Positions 17,894-26,691 are shown, numbered from the stretch's first letter. The stretch: 64,000 nt of DNA from Vreelandella subglaciescola (GCA_030454225.1 JAKDRW010000001.1:1-64000), one strand, 5' to 3'. The notes: generated by a model not told the origin, from the sequence alone. Made by a program: numbers and translations.

Positions 17894-19090
17894 CTAGATG
17901 CGGTCAAACGGCGGGTTGAAGCGTGAGATAAAGCGCGCATCGATGCGTTTTTTGGCCCGCCATAGCCACTTGCCCGAGGCGCCGAGCGCGCCGTAGCTGG
18001 CAATGGCGCGGCCGTCGCCGGTGCCAATCAGCGAAAGCACCCGCCGAGGCGGCTGCCACGAAGCTAACGGCTCGTGGCGGCAGGCGCGGCGCAGGTTGGC
18101 GGCCAGCTGCGGCCCCATGCGCACGGCGTACACGCCGGCCTTGGGCAGCGCCGGCGTAAAGGCGGCGCAGTCGCCGGCGGCAAAAATCCCCCGCTGGCCG
18201 CGCGCTTCAAGCGTTGGCGCTACCTTGATAAAGCCCCGCTGATCCAGCGCCAGATCGCTTTTGGCAAGCCAGTCATGGCCCACCGCACCGGTGGCCCAGA
18301 GCACGATATCCGCCGCTATGCATTCGCCTTGCCGGGTCAGCACGCCGCCGCCGAGCGCCTCGCCGCGCACATCGGTTTGGACGCGCACGCCGGCGCGGCG
18401 CAGCGCACGCCGCAGCAGCGTTCGCGGCAGCGTTCCCGCGCCGGGCAGCAGCGCGCCGTCGGCGCTTAAAAGCTGCCCTACAAAGCCAACGTCGGGGCGG
18501 CGCGCGCGCAGCGCGGCGAGCACGGCCAGCAGCGTTTCGCTCCCCGCCGCACCGCCGCCGACGCTAACCACCCGCTGCACGCTTTCACGGGGCAGCTTAT
18601 CGACCTGCGTGCACAGCGTCTGCCAGCGCGGGGCAAGCGCTGCCAGCGGGCGCATAGCGAGCAGAAAGGGCAGAGCTTCGCTGCCCTGTTGTGGAGGCTG
18701 GCGCAGCGTCGCGCCGACGTTGATGCAGGCCAGGTCAAAGCTCAGGCGCTCGCCGTTTTCTAAGGTAATGCAGCGTTCCAGGGCGTTAACGTGGACGGCG
18801 CGCTGCTCGACCAGCCGTGCGCCGGCGCGCCGGCAAAGCCCGGCGACGTCGATTTGCGTCTCGCGCAGTCGGCACTGGCCGGCAAGCCAGGCGGGGACGC
18901 TGCCCGAATAGGCCGCCAGCCGGCTTTCGCTGATGACCGTCAGGCTGACGCCGGGCTCGGGCGTGCGGGCAAAGGCCTCGAGCACAAAGGCGTGGGCGTG
19001 CCCCGCGCCGATCAGTACAAGCTCTTTTTTCAGCCCTTTTTTCAGCCCTTTCTTTGGCCCTTTCTTTGGCCCTTTTCTTAGCGCCATCAT
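17894..19090 (-). CDS. FAD-dependent NAD(P) oxidoreductase resembling the SelD N-terminal domain
   Basis: The 398-residue pyridine nucleotide-disulfide-type flavoprotein has dinucleotide motifs LVLIGAGHAHAF at the start, VVSVGGGAAGSETL in the middle and IFAAGDCAAF before the C-terminus. The block VISESRLAAYSGSVPAWLAG is typical of the flavoprotein domain fused in front of SelD (selenophosphate synthetase) in many bacteria; the SelD part itself is absent. Its first residues are a repeat, with the KGPK and KGLK types each twice, encoded by four 12-base units. It starts by ATGA overlap with the upstream fusion gene and is the last gene of a seven-gene operon. Substrate unknown. Confidence 0.8.
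   Translation of the reverse strand: MMALRKGPKKGPKKGLKKGLKKELVLIGAGHAHAFVLEAFARTPEPGVSLTVISESRLAAYSGSVPAWLAGQCRLRETQIDVAGLCRRAGARLVEQRAVHVNALERCITLENGERLSFDLACINVGATLRQPPQQGSEALPFLLAMRPLAALAPRWQTLCTQVDKLPRESVQRVVSVGGGAAGSETLLAVLAALRARRPDVGFVGQLLSADGALLPGAGTLPRTLLRRALRRAGVRVQTDVRGEALGGGVLTRQGECIAADIVLWATGAVGHDWLAKSDLALDQRGFIKVAPTLEARGQRGIFAAGDCAAFTPALPKAGVYAVRMGPQLAANLRRACRHEPLASWQPPRRVLSLIGTGDGRAIASYGALGASGKWLWRAKKRIDARFISRFNPPFDRI
19028..19075 (-). repeat. Four 12-base tandem units in the 5' coding end of the flavoprotein gene
   Basis: Read on the minus strand, two copies of AAAGGGCCAAAG are followed by two of AAAGGGCTGAAA. Each adds four residues (KGPK or KGLK) between the start codon and the conserved LVLIGAG motif. 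The length is a multiple of three, so copy number can vary without a frameshift. Family members do not need this basic extension. Confidence 0.9.
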
Positions 19091-21228
19091 GTGCCGCGCC
19101 GAAAGCGAAAGTAGCGCTCAAGCAGGGCCAGCACGCGCTCGGGCTTGTGGGCATTTTTCCATACGCCGGCGGTGGCCTTGGCGGCTTCGCTAAGCGTGGG
19201 GTAGGGATGTACCGTGCCCAGCAGCTTGTTGAGCCCCAGGCCGTGCTTCATCGCCAGGCTGAACTCGCCCAGCCACTCGCCGGCGTTTTCGGCAACGATG
19301 GTCGCGCCCAGAATCTTGTCGCGGCCGGGGACCGTCAGCACCTTGATAAAGCCGCCGGTGGCGCCTTCGGCAATGGCGCGGTCGCTCTCGCTCATGGCGT
19401 AGCGGGTCAGCTCAAAGGCGATACCCCGGGCGCGGGCATCGCGCTCGTTGAGCCCCACCCGCGCTATTTCGGGCTGGGTATAGACCACCGCGGGAATCAA
19501 GCGGTAGTCGACGTTAAAGCGCTTTATTTCGCCGAATAGCGCGTTGACCGCGGCGTGCCAGGCCTGGTGCGCGGCGGCGTGGGTCAGCTGGTAGGGGCCT
19601 GCCACGTCGCCGCAGGCCCAGACGTTGGGCAGCCGGGTTTGCAGCTGGCGGCTGAGCGCCAGGGTGCCGTTGTCTTTCGTGGTGATGCCCAGCGCCTCGA
19701 GCCCCAGTCCTTCGACGTTGGCCTGCCTGCCTACGCAGACCAGCAGGTAGTCGAACGCAACGTTGTCTTCGCCTTCGCCGCCGGCGGTGCTTAGGTGCAG
19801 GCGTTGGCCGTCGTGGTGGGTGATCTTACGCGCCTGCGCGCGAGTCAGCACCGTCACGCCTTCCGCTTCAAGGGTGCGCGTCATATGCTCGCCCACTTCG
19901 CTGTCTTCGCGTCCGAGCAGCTGCTCGCCGCCTTCCACCAGCGTGACCTGGCTGCCCAGCCGAGCAAAGCTTTGTCCCAGTTCGCAGCCGATGGCGCCGC
20001 CGCCGAGCACCGCTAGCCGCTTGGGCAGCTCGTCTAGCGCCCAGAGGTTTTCCGAAGTCAGCACGCGGGCTTCATCAATGCCGGGCAGCGGCGGAATCAC
20101 CGGGCGCGCGCCGGTGGCGATGACGATGTGCCGAGCGCTGAGCGTTTGCCCGCCGACGTCGACTTCCCAGGGCGTTTTCAGCCGGGCGTGGGCCTGATGC
20201 ACGTCAACGCCAAGCTGCGTATAGCGCTCGACGCTGTCGTGGGGTTCTACCGCGGCAATGGCCCGGTGGACATGCCCCATCACCCGGGAGAAATCGATCG
20301 TTGGCTCGCCGGCGCTGACGCCAAAGCGCTGGGCGGTGCGCACCTCATGAGCGGCGCGGGCGGCGCGAATCAACGCCTTGGAAGGTACGCAGCCGGTATT
20401 GAGGCAGTCGCCGCCCATGGCGCTTGCTTCCACCAGCGCGACCCTGGCCTTCACCGCGCGGCCGATATAGGCGCTGACCAGCCCCGCCGAACCTGCGCCA
20501 ATCACCAGCATGTCGTAGTCAAAGCGTTGGGGGCGGGTAAAGCCGCGGTAGGCCTTGCGCCGCTGGGCGCCGCGCATGATCTTTCGCGCGACCCATGGGA
20601 ACACTGCCAGCAGCGCAAAGGAGGCCACAAGCCCGGGGGAGATCACGTCGCTCAGGCGTTCGATTTCGCCCAGCTGGCCGCCGGCGTTGACGAACACCAG
20701 GGTGCCGGGAAGCATGCCCGCCTGGCTGACCCAGTAAAACGTCCACGTTTTCAACCGCGTCAGCCCCATACCTAGGTTAATGACGAAAAACGGAAACGCC
20801 GGCACCAGCCGCAGTGTGAACAGATAAAACGCGCCGTCGCGGGTGACGCCGCGATTGATGACGGCCAGCCGGTGGGGAAAGCGCTTTTCGATCGGCCGGC
20901 GCAGCAGGTAGCGCGAGATCAAAAAAGACAGCGTGGCACCGATGGCGCTGGCAAAAGACACCATCACGAGCCCCACACCCAGCCCGAACAGCGCGCCGCC
21001 GAGCAGGGTGAGAATCGCCGCGCCGGGCAGCGACATTGTGGTGACTAATACATAGAGGGCAAAAAAGACCCCGGCGATCTGCCACGGGCGGCGCTCAAAG
21101 GCCGACTGGAAATCGCTTTGGTAGGCTTTGAGCGTCTCCAGGCTGAACCATTGGTAAGCGCCGCTGAAGAAAAAGGCGCCAATGGCGATCAGCAACAGGA
21201 CGACGAGCAGCAGGCGGTAGCGTTTCAC
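19087..21228 (-). CDS. Fusion of TVP38/TMEM64 (DedA-like) membrane domain and mercuric-reductase-type flavoprotein
   Basis: In this 713-residue protein, residues 1-220 are a SNARE-associated/TVP38 domain with about six hydrophobic segments and the family block RLVPAFPFFVINLGMG (140-155). From residue 238 comes a complete class I pyridine nucleotide-disulfide reductase: FAD motif IGAGSAG (243-249), redox pair CLNTGC (Cys275, Cys280), NAD motif LGGGAIGCELG, GDVAG, and the C-terminal HPYPTLSEAAK with the catalytic His. The mercury-binding C-terminal cysteines of MerA are absent, as is an HMA domain. It is a membrane-tethered disulfide or thiol reductase with unknown substrate. It overlaps both neighbours by 4 bases. 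Confidence 0.88.
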   Translation of the reverse strand: MKRYRLLLVVLLLIAIGAFFFSGAYQWFSLETLKAYQSDFQSAFERRPWQIAGVFFALYVLVTTMSLPGAAILTLLGGALFGLGVGLVMVSFASAIGATLSFLISRYLLRRPIEKRFPHRLAVINRGVTRDGAFYLFTLRLVPAFPFFVINLGMGLTRLKTWTFYWVSQAGMLPGTLVFVNAGGQLGEIERLSDVISPGLVASFALLAVFPWVARKIMRGAQRRKAYRGFTRPQRFDYDMLVIGAGSAGLVSAYIGRAVKARVALVEASAMGGDCLNTGCVPSKALIRAARAAHEVRTAQRFGVSAGEPTIDFSRVMGHVHRAIAAVEPHDSVERYTQLGVDVHQAHARLKTPWEVDVGGQTLSARHIVIATGARPVIPPLPGIDEARVLTSENLWALDELPKRLAVLGGGAIGCELGQSFARLGSQVTLVEGGEQLLGREDSEVGEHMTRTLEAEGVTVLTRAQARKITHHDGQRLHLSTAGGEGEDNVAFDYLLVCVGRQANVEGLGLEALGITTKDNGTLALSRQLQTRLPNVWACGDVAGPYQLTHAAAHQAWHAAVNALFGEIKRFNVDYRLIPAVVYTQPEIARVGLNERDARARGIAFELTRYAMSESDRAIAEGATGGFIKVLTVPGRDKILGATIVAENAGEWLGEFSLAMKHGLGLNKLLGTVHPYPTLSEAAKATAGVWKNAHKPERVLALLERYFRFRRGT

Positions 21229-21920
21229 GAAAGTCTCCGGCGCAGGGTAAGAGAGGCGTCGTCGCGCTGGAGGTGCCGCTGGCGACGTTCATGCTGAAAG
21301 CGCTGCCAGTCGGCGGGGCGGTCAACGTCCCAGACGGTAGCGGGAAAGGCGGCGTCAAGCTTAAGCGTTGAAAGCCGTTCGCGGGTGGTGGCCAATACGT
21401 CGCCGCTGCCCCAGGGAATGTCGGCAAACAGCGCCTGGGTATCGGCGGGGGGGATGGAGTGAATGCCGATCAGCCCGTAGCCTCCGTCTTCGGCGGGCAG
21501 AATTACCACCGGGTGGCTAGCCAGCTGCGCCGCGCAGGTGGCGATCAACGCGGGGGTAATGCTCGGGCAGTCGCTGCCCATGATCATCGCCGGCCCTGCG
21601 CTGCCGGTTAGCGCGTGGCGGATGCGTGTGCCCAGATCGCCGTCGGGCTGGGGCGCAAGTTGGATGCCAAAGCGTGCCTGCAAGGCGGCAAACAGTGGGT
21701 GGGCGTGGTCGAGCGCGGTCCACAGCGTAACGTGCGCGGCGGGTAGCGCACGGCAAGCGTTGGCCACGCACTGGGTGACCAGCTCGGCGTGGGCGCTTGC
21801 CGCCCCCTGGGCGCCGAGCCTTGGCATCAGCCGCGTCTTGGCGCGCCCAGCTAGCGGGGCCTTGGCCAGCAGGTGAAGCTCGAGCGGTGGTTCAAAAGCG
21901 GCGGCGTTATCAGCGGGCAT
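21225..21920 (-). CDS. Glycosyltransferase, TIGR04282 (rSAM/selenodomain-associated transferase 1) type
   Basis: This is a small nucleotide-transferase-like glycosyltransferase. LHLLAKAPLAGRAKTRLMP near the start is the sugar-nucleotide loop, and MIMGSDCPSI supplies the metal-binding Asp; VILPAEDGGYGLIG follows. These features define the CofC-like family TIGR04282, annotated as rSAM/selenodomain-associated or arsenosugar-related. I chose the ATG at 21920 (GGGAG ahead; 231 residues); a GTG at 21956 would add 12 residues. It overlaps the gene on either side. The sugar and acceptor are unknown. Confidence 0.85.
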   Translation of the reverse strand: MPADNAAAFEPPLELHLLAKAPLAGRAKTRLMPRLGAQGAASAHAELVTQCVANACRALPAAHVTLWTALDHAHPLFAALQARFGIQLAPQPDGDLGTRIRHALTGSAGPAMIMGSDCPSITPALIATCAAQLASHPVVILPAEDGGYGLIGIHSIPPADTQALFADIPWGSGDVLATTRERLSTLKLDAAFPATVWDVDRPADWQRFQHERRQRHLQRDDASLTLRRRLS

Positions 21921-22629
21921 CGCGATACTCCCGGGCCAGCTGAGCGGGGCTTTCACCGCGCCAGTAGCGCCAGCGCAGCCGCCACATCAGGCGCACGGTG
22001 GGCCACACGCCGTGGCTATCCCAGCGCCTTGCCGAGCTTGTTACCCGGGCTTTCAGGCAGGCGGGTTTGCCGTGCTTTTTCAACTGCCGGCTGAGCGCTA
22101 CGTCTTCCATCAACGGCTGCTCGGGAAAGCCGCCGGCGGCGGCAAACGCTGCGCGAGTCATAAACATGGCCTGATCCCCGGTGGCAATGCCGGTGAACCG
22201 CGAGCGGGCGTTCATCAGCGCCGCAATCACGCCAAGCCAGCGGCTTTGCCCCTTTAGCGTCACGTCAAAGCGCCCCCAGCGACGGCCGGCAAGCGCTTGG
22301 CTTATGGATTCGAGCGCGCCTTCGGGCAGGCGCGTATCGGCGTGCAAAAACGCCAGCGCGTCGCCGTCGGCCGCGCTGGCGCCGAGGTTCATCTGGGCGG
22401 CGCGCCCCGGCCCGCTAGTGAGCACGGTGTCGGCCAGCGGCAGGGCCAGCACGGCGCTTTTATCGCGGCTTTCGCCGTCGACCACAATCAGCTCGACCCC
22501 GCGCCGGCGCAGCGGCTGCAGCGCCTCGAGGGCGGCGACAAGCGTCGCGGCTTCATTAAATACCGGCATTACGATACTGATGCGCGCCGGTGTTGTTACC
22601 GGCAGATCAGAAATAACAGTCTCAGCCAC
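21910..22629 (-). CDS. Family 2 glycosyltransferase, TIGR04283 (rSAM/selenodomain-associated transferase 2) type
   Basis: This 239-residue GT-A enzyme has the N-terminal block ISIVMPVFNEAATLVAAL, ELIVVDGESRDKS (first Asp cluster), ALAFLHADTRLPEGAL (DxD-like HADT) and FMTRAAFAAAGGFPEQPLMEDVALSRQLKK, all typical of TIGR04283. The family commonly sits beside TIGR04282, as here, where the two overlap. It shares 8 bases with the permease gene upstream. No hydrophobic anchor is seen, so it should be cytosolic or membrane-associated through partners. Confidence 0.87.
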   Translation of the reverse strand: MAETVISDLPVTTPARISIVMPVFNEAATLVAALEALQPLRRRGVELIVVDGESRDKSAVLALPLADTVLTSGPGRAAQMNLGASAADGDALAFLHADTRLPEGALESISQALAGRRWGRFDVTLKGQSRWLGVIAALMNARSRFTGIATGDQAMFMTRAAFAAAGGFPEQPLMEDVALSRQLKKHGKPACLKARVTSSARRWDSHGVWPTVRLMWRLRWRYWRGESPAQLAREYRDAR

Positions 22630-24346
22630 GCGTGGATTCCTCTGTGGAAAGGGCAGGTGAGGTGTAGGACAGCGCTTTGGGCATTATGCGCCCGGGCGAG
22701 GCCAAAATTCGCGGTAGCGCGGCGGCAAGCATGAAGCCTGCCAGCGGCAGGGCGGCCTGGGTTAGCGCCCACACGCTGATGAGTCGGCGGTTGCCGCCCG
22801 CGGCCAGCGCCACGGCCTCGGTGGTGATGGTATTGACCCGTCCGGCGCCGAGCAGCTGGGTCGGCAGGTACTGGCCGATGCTGATGGCAAGCCCCACGGC
22901 AAACGCGGTGCAAAGCGGCGCGGCCAAAAGCGCCAGGCGCACCCGCCAGAAAGCAGCGTTGCGCGAGACGCCAAGCGAGCGCGCGATTTCCAGCCAGCGC
23001 GGGTCGAACCGGCGGTACGCCTCAGCTAGCGACAGGTACACGTAGGGCAGCACAAACAACAGGTGCCCGGCTATCAGCAGGCCGATCTGCGGCGCTACGC
23101 CGAAGCTTTCGGCGGCCACCACCAGGCCGAACAGGAAAGCGATTTGCGGCACGATCAGCGGCACGTAGAGAAGCCACAGCGCGCGCGCGGGGCGAATATT
23201 GCGCCGGTGTTCGTTTTCCAGCACGGCGAGTATCAGCGCGGTGGCCATCGCGGTGGCGGCCAGGGCGATAAGCGCGGTATTGCCCAGCGCGCCGGAAAGC
23301 ATCGGCGCGACGCGCTGCCAGTGGTCGAGCGTCCAGGTGTGCGGCAGAGCAGCGGGAAAACGCCAGAACCCCGCCAGCGAAAACATCGCCAGGCCGGCCA
23401 GCGAGGCAATGGCCGCTAGGCTGGCGCCGGCCAGCCCGGTGCGCCCCAGGCGGCGCAAGCTGGCTTCGCCGCGCCGCCGGCCGCCGCCGGTGAGCCAGGG
23501 GCGTAGGCACCACGCCACCAGCCGCTCACCCAGCCACCATGTCAAAAGCGTGGCAAGCGTGACGCCAAGCTGCAGCACGGCCGCCGCCGAGGCCATGAAG
23601 CGCCGGTTGAGGTCGGGGTCGTTGAACCATTCAAGGGTCGAGACGGCGAGCGTGGGCGGCAGCGTCGGGCCTAAAATCAGCGCCATATCCACCACCGAGG
23701 TGGCGTAGGCGATCACCGCGTACACCGGCAGGCGAATTAGCGGGTAGAGCACGGGGAGCACCGTTTTCAGCCAGCCGACGGTAGGGGCATAGCCGAGCGA
23801 ACGGGCAATTTCTATGCGCCGGTCGGGCTGCAGCTGAGCAAGCGCGGCGAGGCTCATCAGCAGCAGGAAGGGGATCTCCTTGAGAATCAGCCCCGCCATT
23901 AGCGCAAGCCCCAGCGGATCGTTGACGATCAGCGCGTCGGGCGGATGGTGGACGCCGTTTAGCCAGGGCGATACCAGTCGCATGATTAGCCCCGAGGGGG
24001 CAATCAGGAACGCTAGCCCAAAGGCCATCGCGGCGTGGGGCACCGCCAAAAGCGGTGAGACCAGCCGGCGAACGCCGCGATCGAGCCGGCCGCCGCGTCC
24101 GGCGGCCAAAAACAGCATGACCACGCCAAGCGCGATAAACGCCGTGACCAGCCCGCTTGTCATGCTCAGCGCGGCCGAGCGCCAAAGCCCCGGCTGGCTT
24201 GCAAGCTCGCGCCAGGGCGCCAGGCTTAACGCGTCGCCGTCGAGCGCCGGCAGGTAGCCAAAGGCGGGTAGCAGGATCATGGTAAGCCCGGCCGCTACGG
24301 GTAGCGTCAGCAGGGCGATAACCAGCGGCGGGGCCAGCCGTAGCAC
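22622..24346 (-). CDS. ynjC: ABC transporter permease, YnjC-like (two fused permease halves)
   Basis: A 574-residue integral membrane protein holds two copies of the binding-protein-dependent permease fold. Each has an EAA loop: EIARSLGYAPTVGWLKTVLP in the first half and EIARSLGVSRNAAFWRVRLA in the second. About twelve hydrophobic segments are visible. Size and fused arrangement match E. coli YnjC, part of the uncharacterised YnjBCD importer. It starts 2 bases after the substrate-binding protein gene. The ATPase (YnjD) is not present in this operon or elsewhere in the window. Confidence 0.87.
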   Translation of the reverse strand: MLRLAPPLVIALLTLPVAAGLTMILLPAFGYLPALDGDALSLAPWRELASQPGLWRSAALSMTSGLVTAFIALGVVMLFLAAGRGGRLDRGVRRLVSPLLAVPHAAMAFGLAFLIAPSGLIMRLVSPWLNGVHHPPDALIVNDPLGLALMAGLILKEIPFLLLMSLAALAQLQPDRRIEIARSLGYAPTVGWLKTVLPVLYPLIRLPVYAVIAYATSVVDMALILGPTLPPTLAVSTLEWFNDPDLNRRFMASAAAVLQLGVTLATLLTWWLGERLVAWCLRPWLTGGGRRRGEASLRRLGRTGLAGASLAAIASLAGLAMFSLAGFWRFPAALPHTWTLDHWQRVAPMLSGALGNTALIALAATAMATALILAVLENEHRRNIRPARALWLLYVPLIVPQIAFLFGLVVAAESFGVAPQIGLLIAGHLLFVLPYVYLSLAEAYRRFDPRWLEIARSLGVSRNAAFWRVRLALLAAPLCTAFAVGLAISIGQYLPTQLLGAGRVNTITTEAVALAAGGNRRLISVWALTQAALPLAGFMLAAALPRILASPGRIMPKALSYTSPALSTEESTRG

Positions 24347-24348
24347 GA

Positions 24349-25626
24349 TCAGTTCACCCCGTAGCGCTTAAGCCAGGCGTCCTGCAGCGCGCCCATCCAG
24401 CTGGGGTGCGGCTCGGCAAGCGTGTGGCTGAAGGCGTTCGCCGGCGGCAGCGCGGGATTGTCGGCGGGCGTGTCAAACAGCGCCCGCTGCGCGTCGCTCA
24501 GGTGGGCCGCGTCGAGCACGGTACGATCCCCCCAGTAGTCCAGCGACTGCTTTTGCGCCTGCGCAACCGGTGAGAGGAGAAAGTTGGCCAACACCATGGC
24601 GCCGGCCTTGTGCGGCGAGTTGTAGGGAATGGCGACGAAATGCACGTTGCCCAGCGTCCCGCCGTCGAGCACGTAGCTGCGTACGCTTTGCGGCAGCTGG
24701 TATTCCTGTACCGCCACGGCGGCGTCGGTGGGGTAGAACGAAAACGCCAGCGACAGCTCGTCGTCGGCCATTAGCGAGCGCAGGCGCGGGCCGGAGGCGG
24801 GGAAGCTTTCGCCACGCCGCCACAGGTGTGGATGCAGCGCGTCGAGGTAGTCCCACAGCGGCGCGGTGACGGCGTCAAAGTCGCTGTCTGACACCGGCCG
24901 GTATAGCGCAGCGTCTTGTTCGGTCAGCTCGATCAGCGCCTGCTTGAGAAAAGTGCTGCCGGTAAAGTCGGGAATGCGCGGGTAAGTAAAACGCCCGGGG
25001 TGCGCGCGCGCCCACTCGAGCAGCGCGGCCATGCTGCGCGGCGGCGTGCTGGCGGCGGCGCTGTCCAACGCGTCACTGTCCAGAATGTTGCTCTCCAGAA
25101 CGTCACTATCATAGTAGAAGGTGATTTGCGCTTTGCCCCAGGGCGACTCATAGCCCTCAACGGGCAGGGTGAAGTCGGTGACCATCTCGGGATTGTCGGC
25201 GGGTCGCGTCAGCGCAAAGTGGGGAAGCGCCTCGGCAAAGGGTCCAAACAATAGGTCGCGGCTGCGCATGGCGGCAAAGTTCTCGCCGTTAATCCATAGC
25301 AGATCGACGCTTCCGTCGGCGTCGTTGCCCGCCTGCTTTTCCGCCAGCACCCGCGCCACGGCGCTGCTGGTGTCGTTGAGTTTGACGTGCTCGACGTCGA
25401 CGCCGTAGCGCTTGTTCATTTGCCGCGCCACCCAGTCGATATAGCGGTTGGTGCGCGAATCGCCACCCCAGGCGTTCCAGTACACCGTTTGGCCGTCGGC
25501 GCGCTCAAGCACCGCGTCCCAGTCGTCGGGGGCCGGCGCTTTTTGCGCAGCGGCAAGGGCAGGCAGCGCTAGCGCGGCGCACAGCCCGGCAATTAATCGT
25601 GAGCGAAAGGGGCGGCGGTTGGGCAT
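24349..25626 (-). CDS. ynjB: ABC transporter substrate-binding protein, YnjB-like
   Basis: A 425-residue periplasmic binding protein has the Sec signal peptide SRLIAGLCAALALPALAAAQ. The mature part begins with the family block VYWNAWGGDSRTNRYIDWVA and later has DLLWINGENFAAMR and PYNSPHKAGAMVLANFLLSP. This is the YnjB type of group 1/6 binding protein. It is translated just ahead of the permease (2-base gap), so the two form an importer. The ligand is unknown; E. coli YnjB has no proven substrate. Confidence 0.88.
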   Translation of the reverse strand: MPNRRPFRSRLIAGLCAALALPALAAAQKAPAPDDWDAVLERADGQTVYWNAWGGDSRTNRYIDWVARQMNKRYGVDVEHVKLNDTSSAVARVLAEKQAGNDADGSVDLLWINGENFAAMRSRDLLFGPFAEALPHFALTRPADNPEMVTDFTLPVEGYESPWGKAQITFYYDSDVLESNILDSDALDSAAASTPPRSMAALLEWARAHPGRFTYPRIPDFTGSTFLKQALIELTEQDAALYRPVSDSDFDAVTAPLWDYLDALHPHLWRRGESFPASGPRLRSLMADDELSLAFSFYPTDAAVAVQEYQLPQSVRSYVLDGGTLGNVHFVAIPYNSPHKAGAMVLANFLLSPVAQAQKQSLDYWGDRTVLDAAHLSDAQRALFDTPADNPALPPANAFSHTLAEPHPSWMGALQDAWLKRYGVN

Positions 25627-25656
25627 CGTATCGTTCCTTGTATCAGCAGGTGAGGC

Positions 25657-26691
25657 CTAGTCAAGCACCTCGTCCAGGTGGTCCAGCTCGTTTTCAACGC
25701 CATTCATGGCCGACAGCGAAAGATAATGCTCCACGCGCTCGCGGACGTGTGCAATCAGCGCGGGGTCGCTCAGCTCGGCGGACCAGTCTTCGCCGCGGCG
25801 TTTGGCATCGCGTGCCTGTAAATGCTGGGCGCGCCACTTGGCACACCAGGTCAGCGACCACAGCCAGGTCGCGCGGCGGCAGGCAAGCAGCGTCTCGGTA
25901 CTGGGCGAGGGGCCGCCCAAGGCGCTGTGCCAGCGCTGATAAAACAGGGCGACGTCGTCCGGGGCCAGCAAGGCGTGGCTGTTAACATCCCACGTGGTTG
26001 AGGTATACAGGCTGGCGTGGGCCAGGTCGATACCGGCAAGCCCGTAGCGGCATTTTTCCAGGTCGACGAGAACCGCGCGGCCTTGTTCATCGATCAGAAA
26101 ATTGCCCGGGTGGGCGTCAAAGCTGATCAGGCAGGCAGCGGTGTCGTCCAGGCGCGTGGGCAGCGCGTTGAGCTCGGCATGAATATGCCGGCTGACGGCG
26201 TCCGGCAGCTGGGCGGCTTCGACAAACTGCGCCTGTTCGGTCACCTCATTGCACAGTGCGCGCCAGGGGTTGATCGGGGCAAGCAGCGGCGCGCGGCTAT
26301 CCGGCGCGGGAAGCGACAGGCCGTGCAGGCTGGCAAGCGCTGCGGCAATGCGAAATAAATCGTCGGGCAGCACGGCCGGCCGGCCGCGTACCGCATCGAC
26401 GACCAGCCCGCCGCGGGGCAGATCGGCGCTGGGGGGCAGTATGGCGTGCAGGCGCGGCGTGTGTCCGCCTTCGGCGGCTCGCCGGTAGCACGCCGCTTGA
26501 TAGGCAAGGTTGGTGTCGGGCGCGAGGTTCATCTGGCTTTGTTTGGGCAGCCGTGCCACCCAGTCGCCGCCGTCGCGGTGAATCCAGACGTGGTCGTGCG
26601 CCAGGCCAGTGTCGGGCATCGGCTCAAGCGCGCGAAAGGCGATGCCGGCGCGTTTGAGCGCCGCCTCAAGCGGTGTGATGGCAATAGACAT
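25657..26691 (-). CDS. Aminoglycoside/choline-kinase-like phosphotransferase
   Basis: This first gene of the seven-gene operon encodes 344 residues with the APH/ChoK fold. The N-lobe is VWIHRDGGDWVARLPKQS, the catalytic loop LISFDAHPGNFLIDEQG (Brenner-type HxxxxN, with D at the catalytic position) and the metal-binding Asp lies in AVLVDLEKCRYG. Such enzymes phosphorylate small hydroxylated compounds. With an importer and two sugar transferases downstream, a role in phosphorylating an imported substrate is plausible but inferred. The family includes choline/ethanolamine kinases and thiamine kinase. Confidence 0.8.
   Translation of the reverse strand: MSIAITPLEAALKRAGIAFRALEPMPDTGLAHDHVWIHRDGGDWVARLPKQSQMNLAPDTNLAYQAACYRRAAEGGHTPRLHAILPPSADLPRGGLVVDAVRGRPAVLPDDLFRIAAALASLHGLSLPAPDSRAPLLAPINPWRALCNEVTEQAQFVEAAQLPDAVSRHIHAELNALPTRLDDTAACLISFDAHPGNFLIDEQGRAVLVDLEKCRYGLAGIDLAHASLYTSTTWDVNSHALLAPDDVALFYQRWHSALGGPSPSTETLLACRRATWLWSLTWCAKWRAQHLQARDAKRRGEDWSAELSDPALIAHVRERVEHYLSLSAMNGVENELDHLDEVLD

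Noticed and set aside
24349-25626. Calling ynjB a thiamine-binding protein
   Set aside because: Distant likeness to thiamine/iron-type binding proteins exists, but the YnjB family has no proven ligand and no thiamine gene or THI-box lies nearby.
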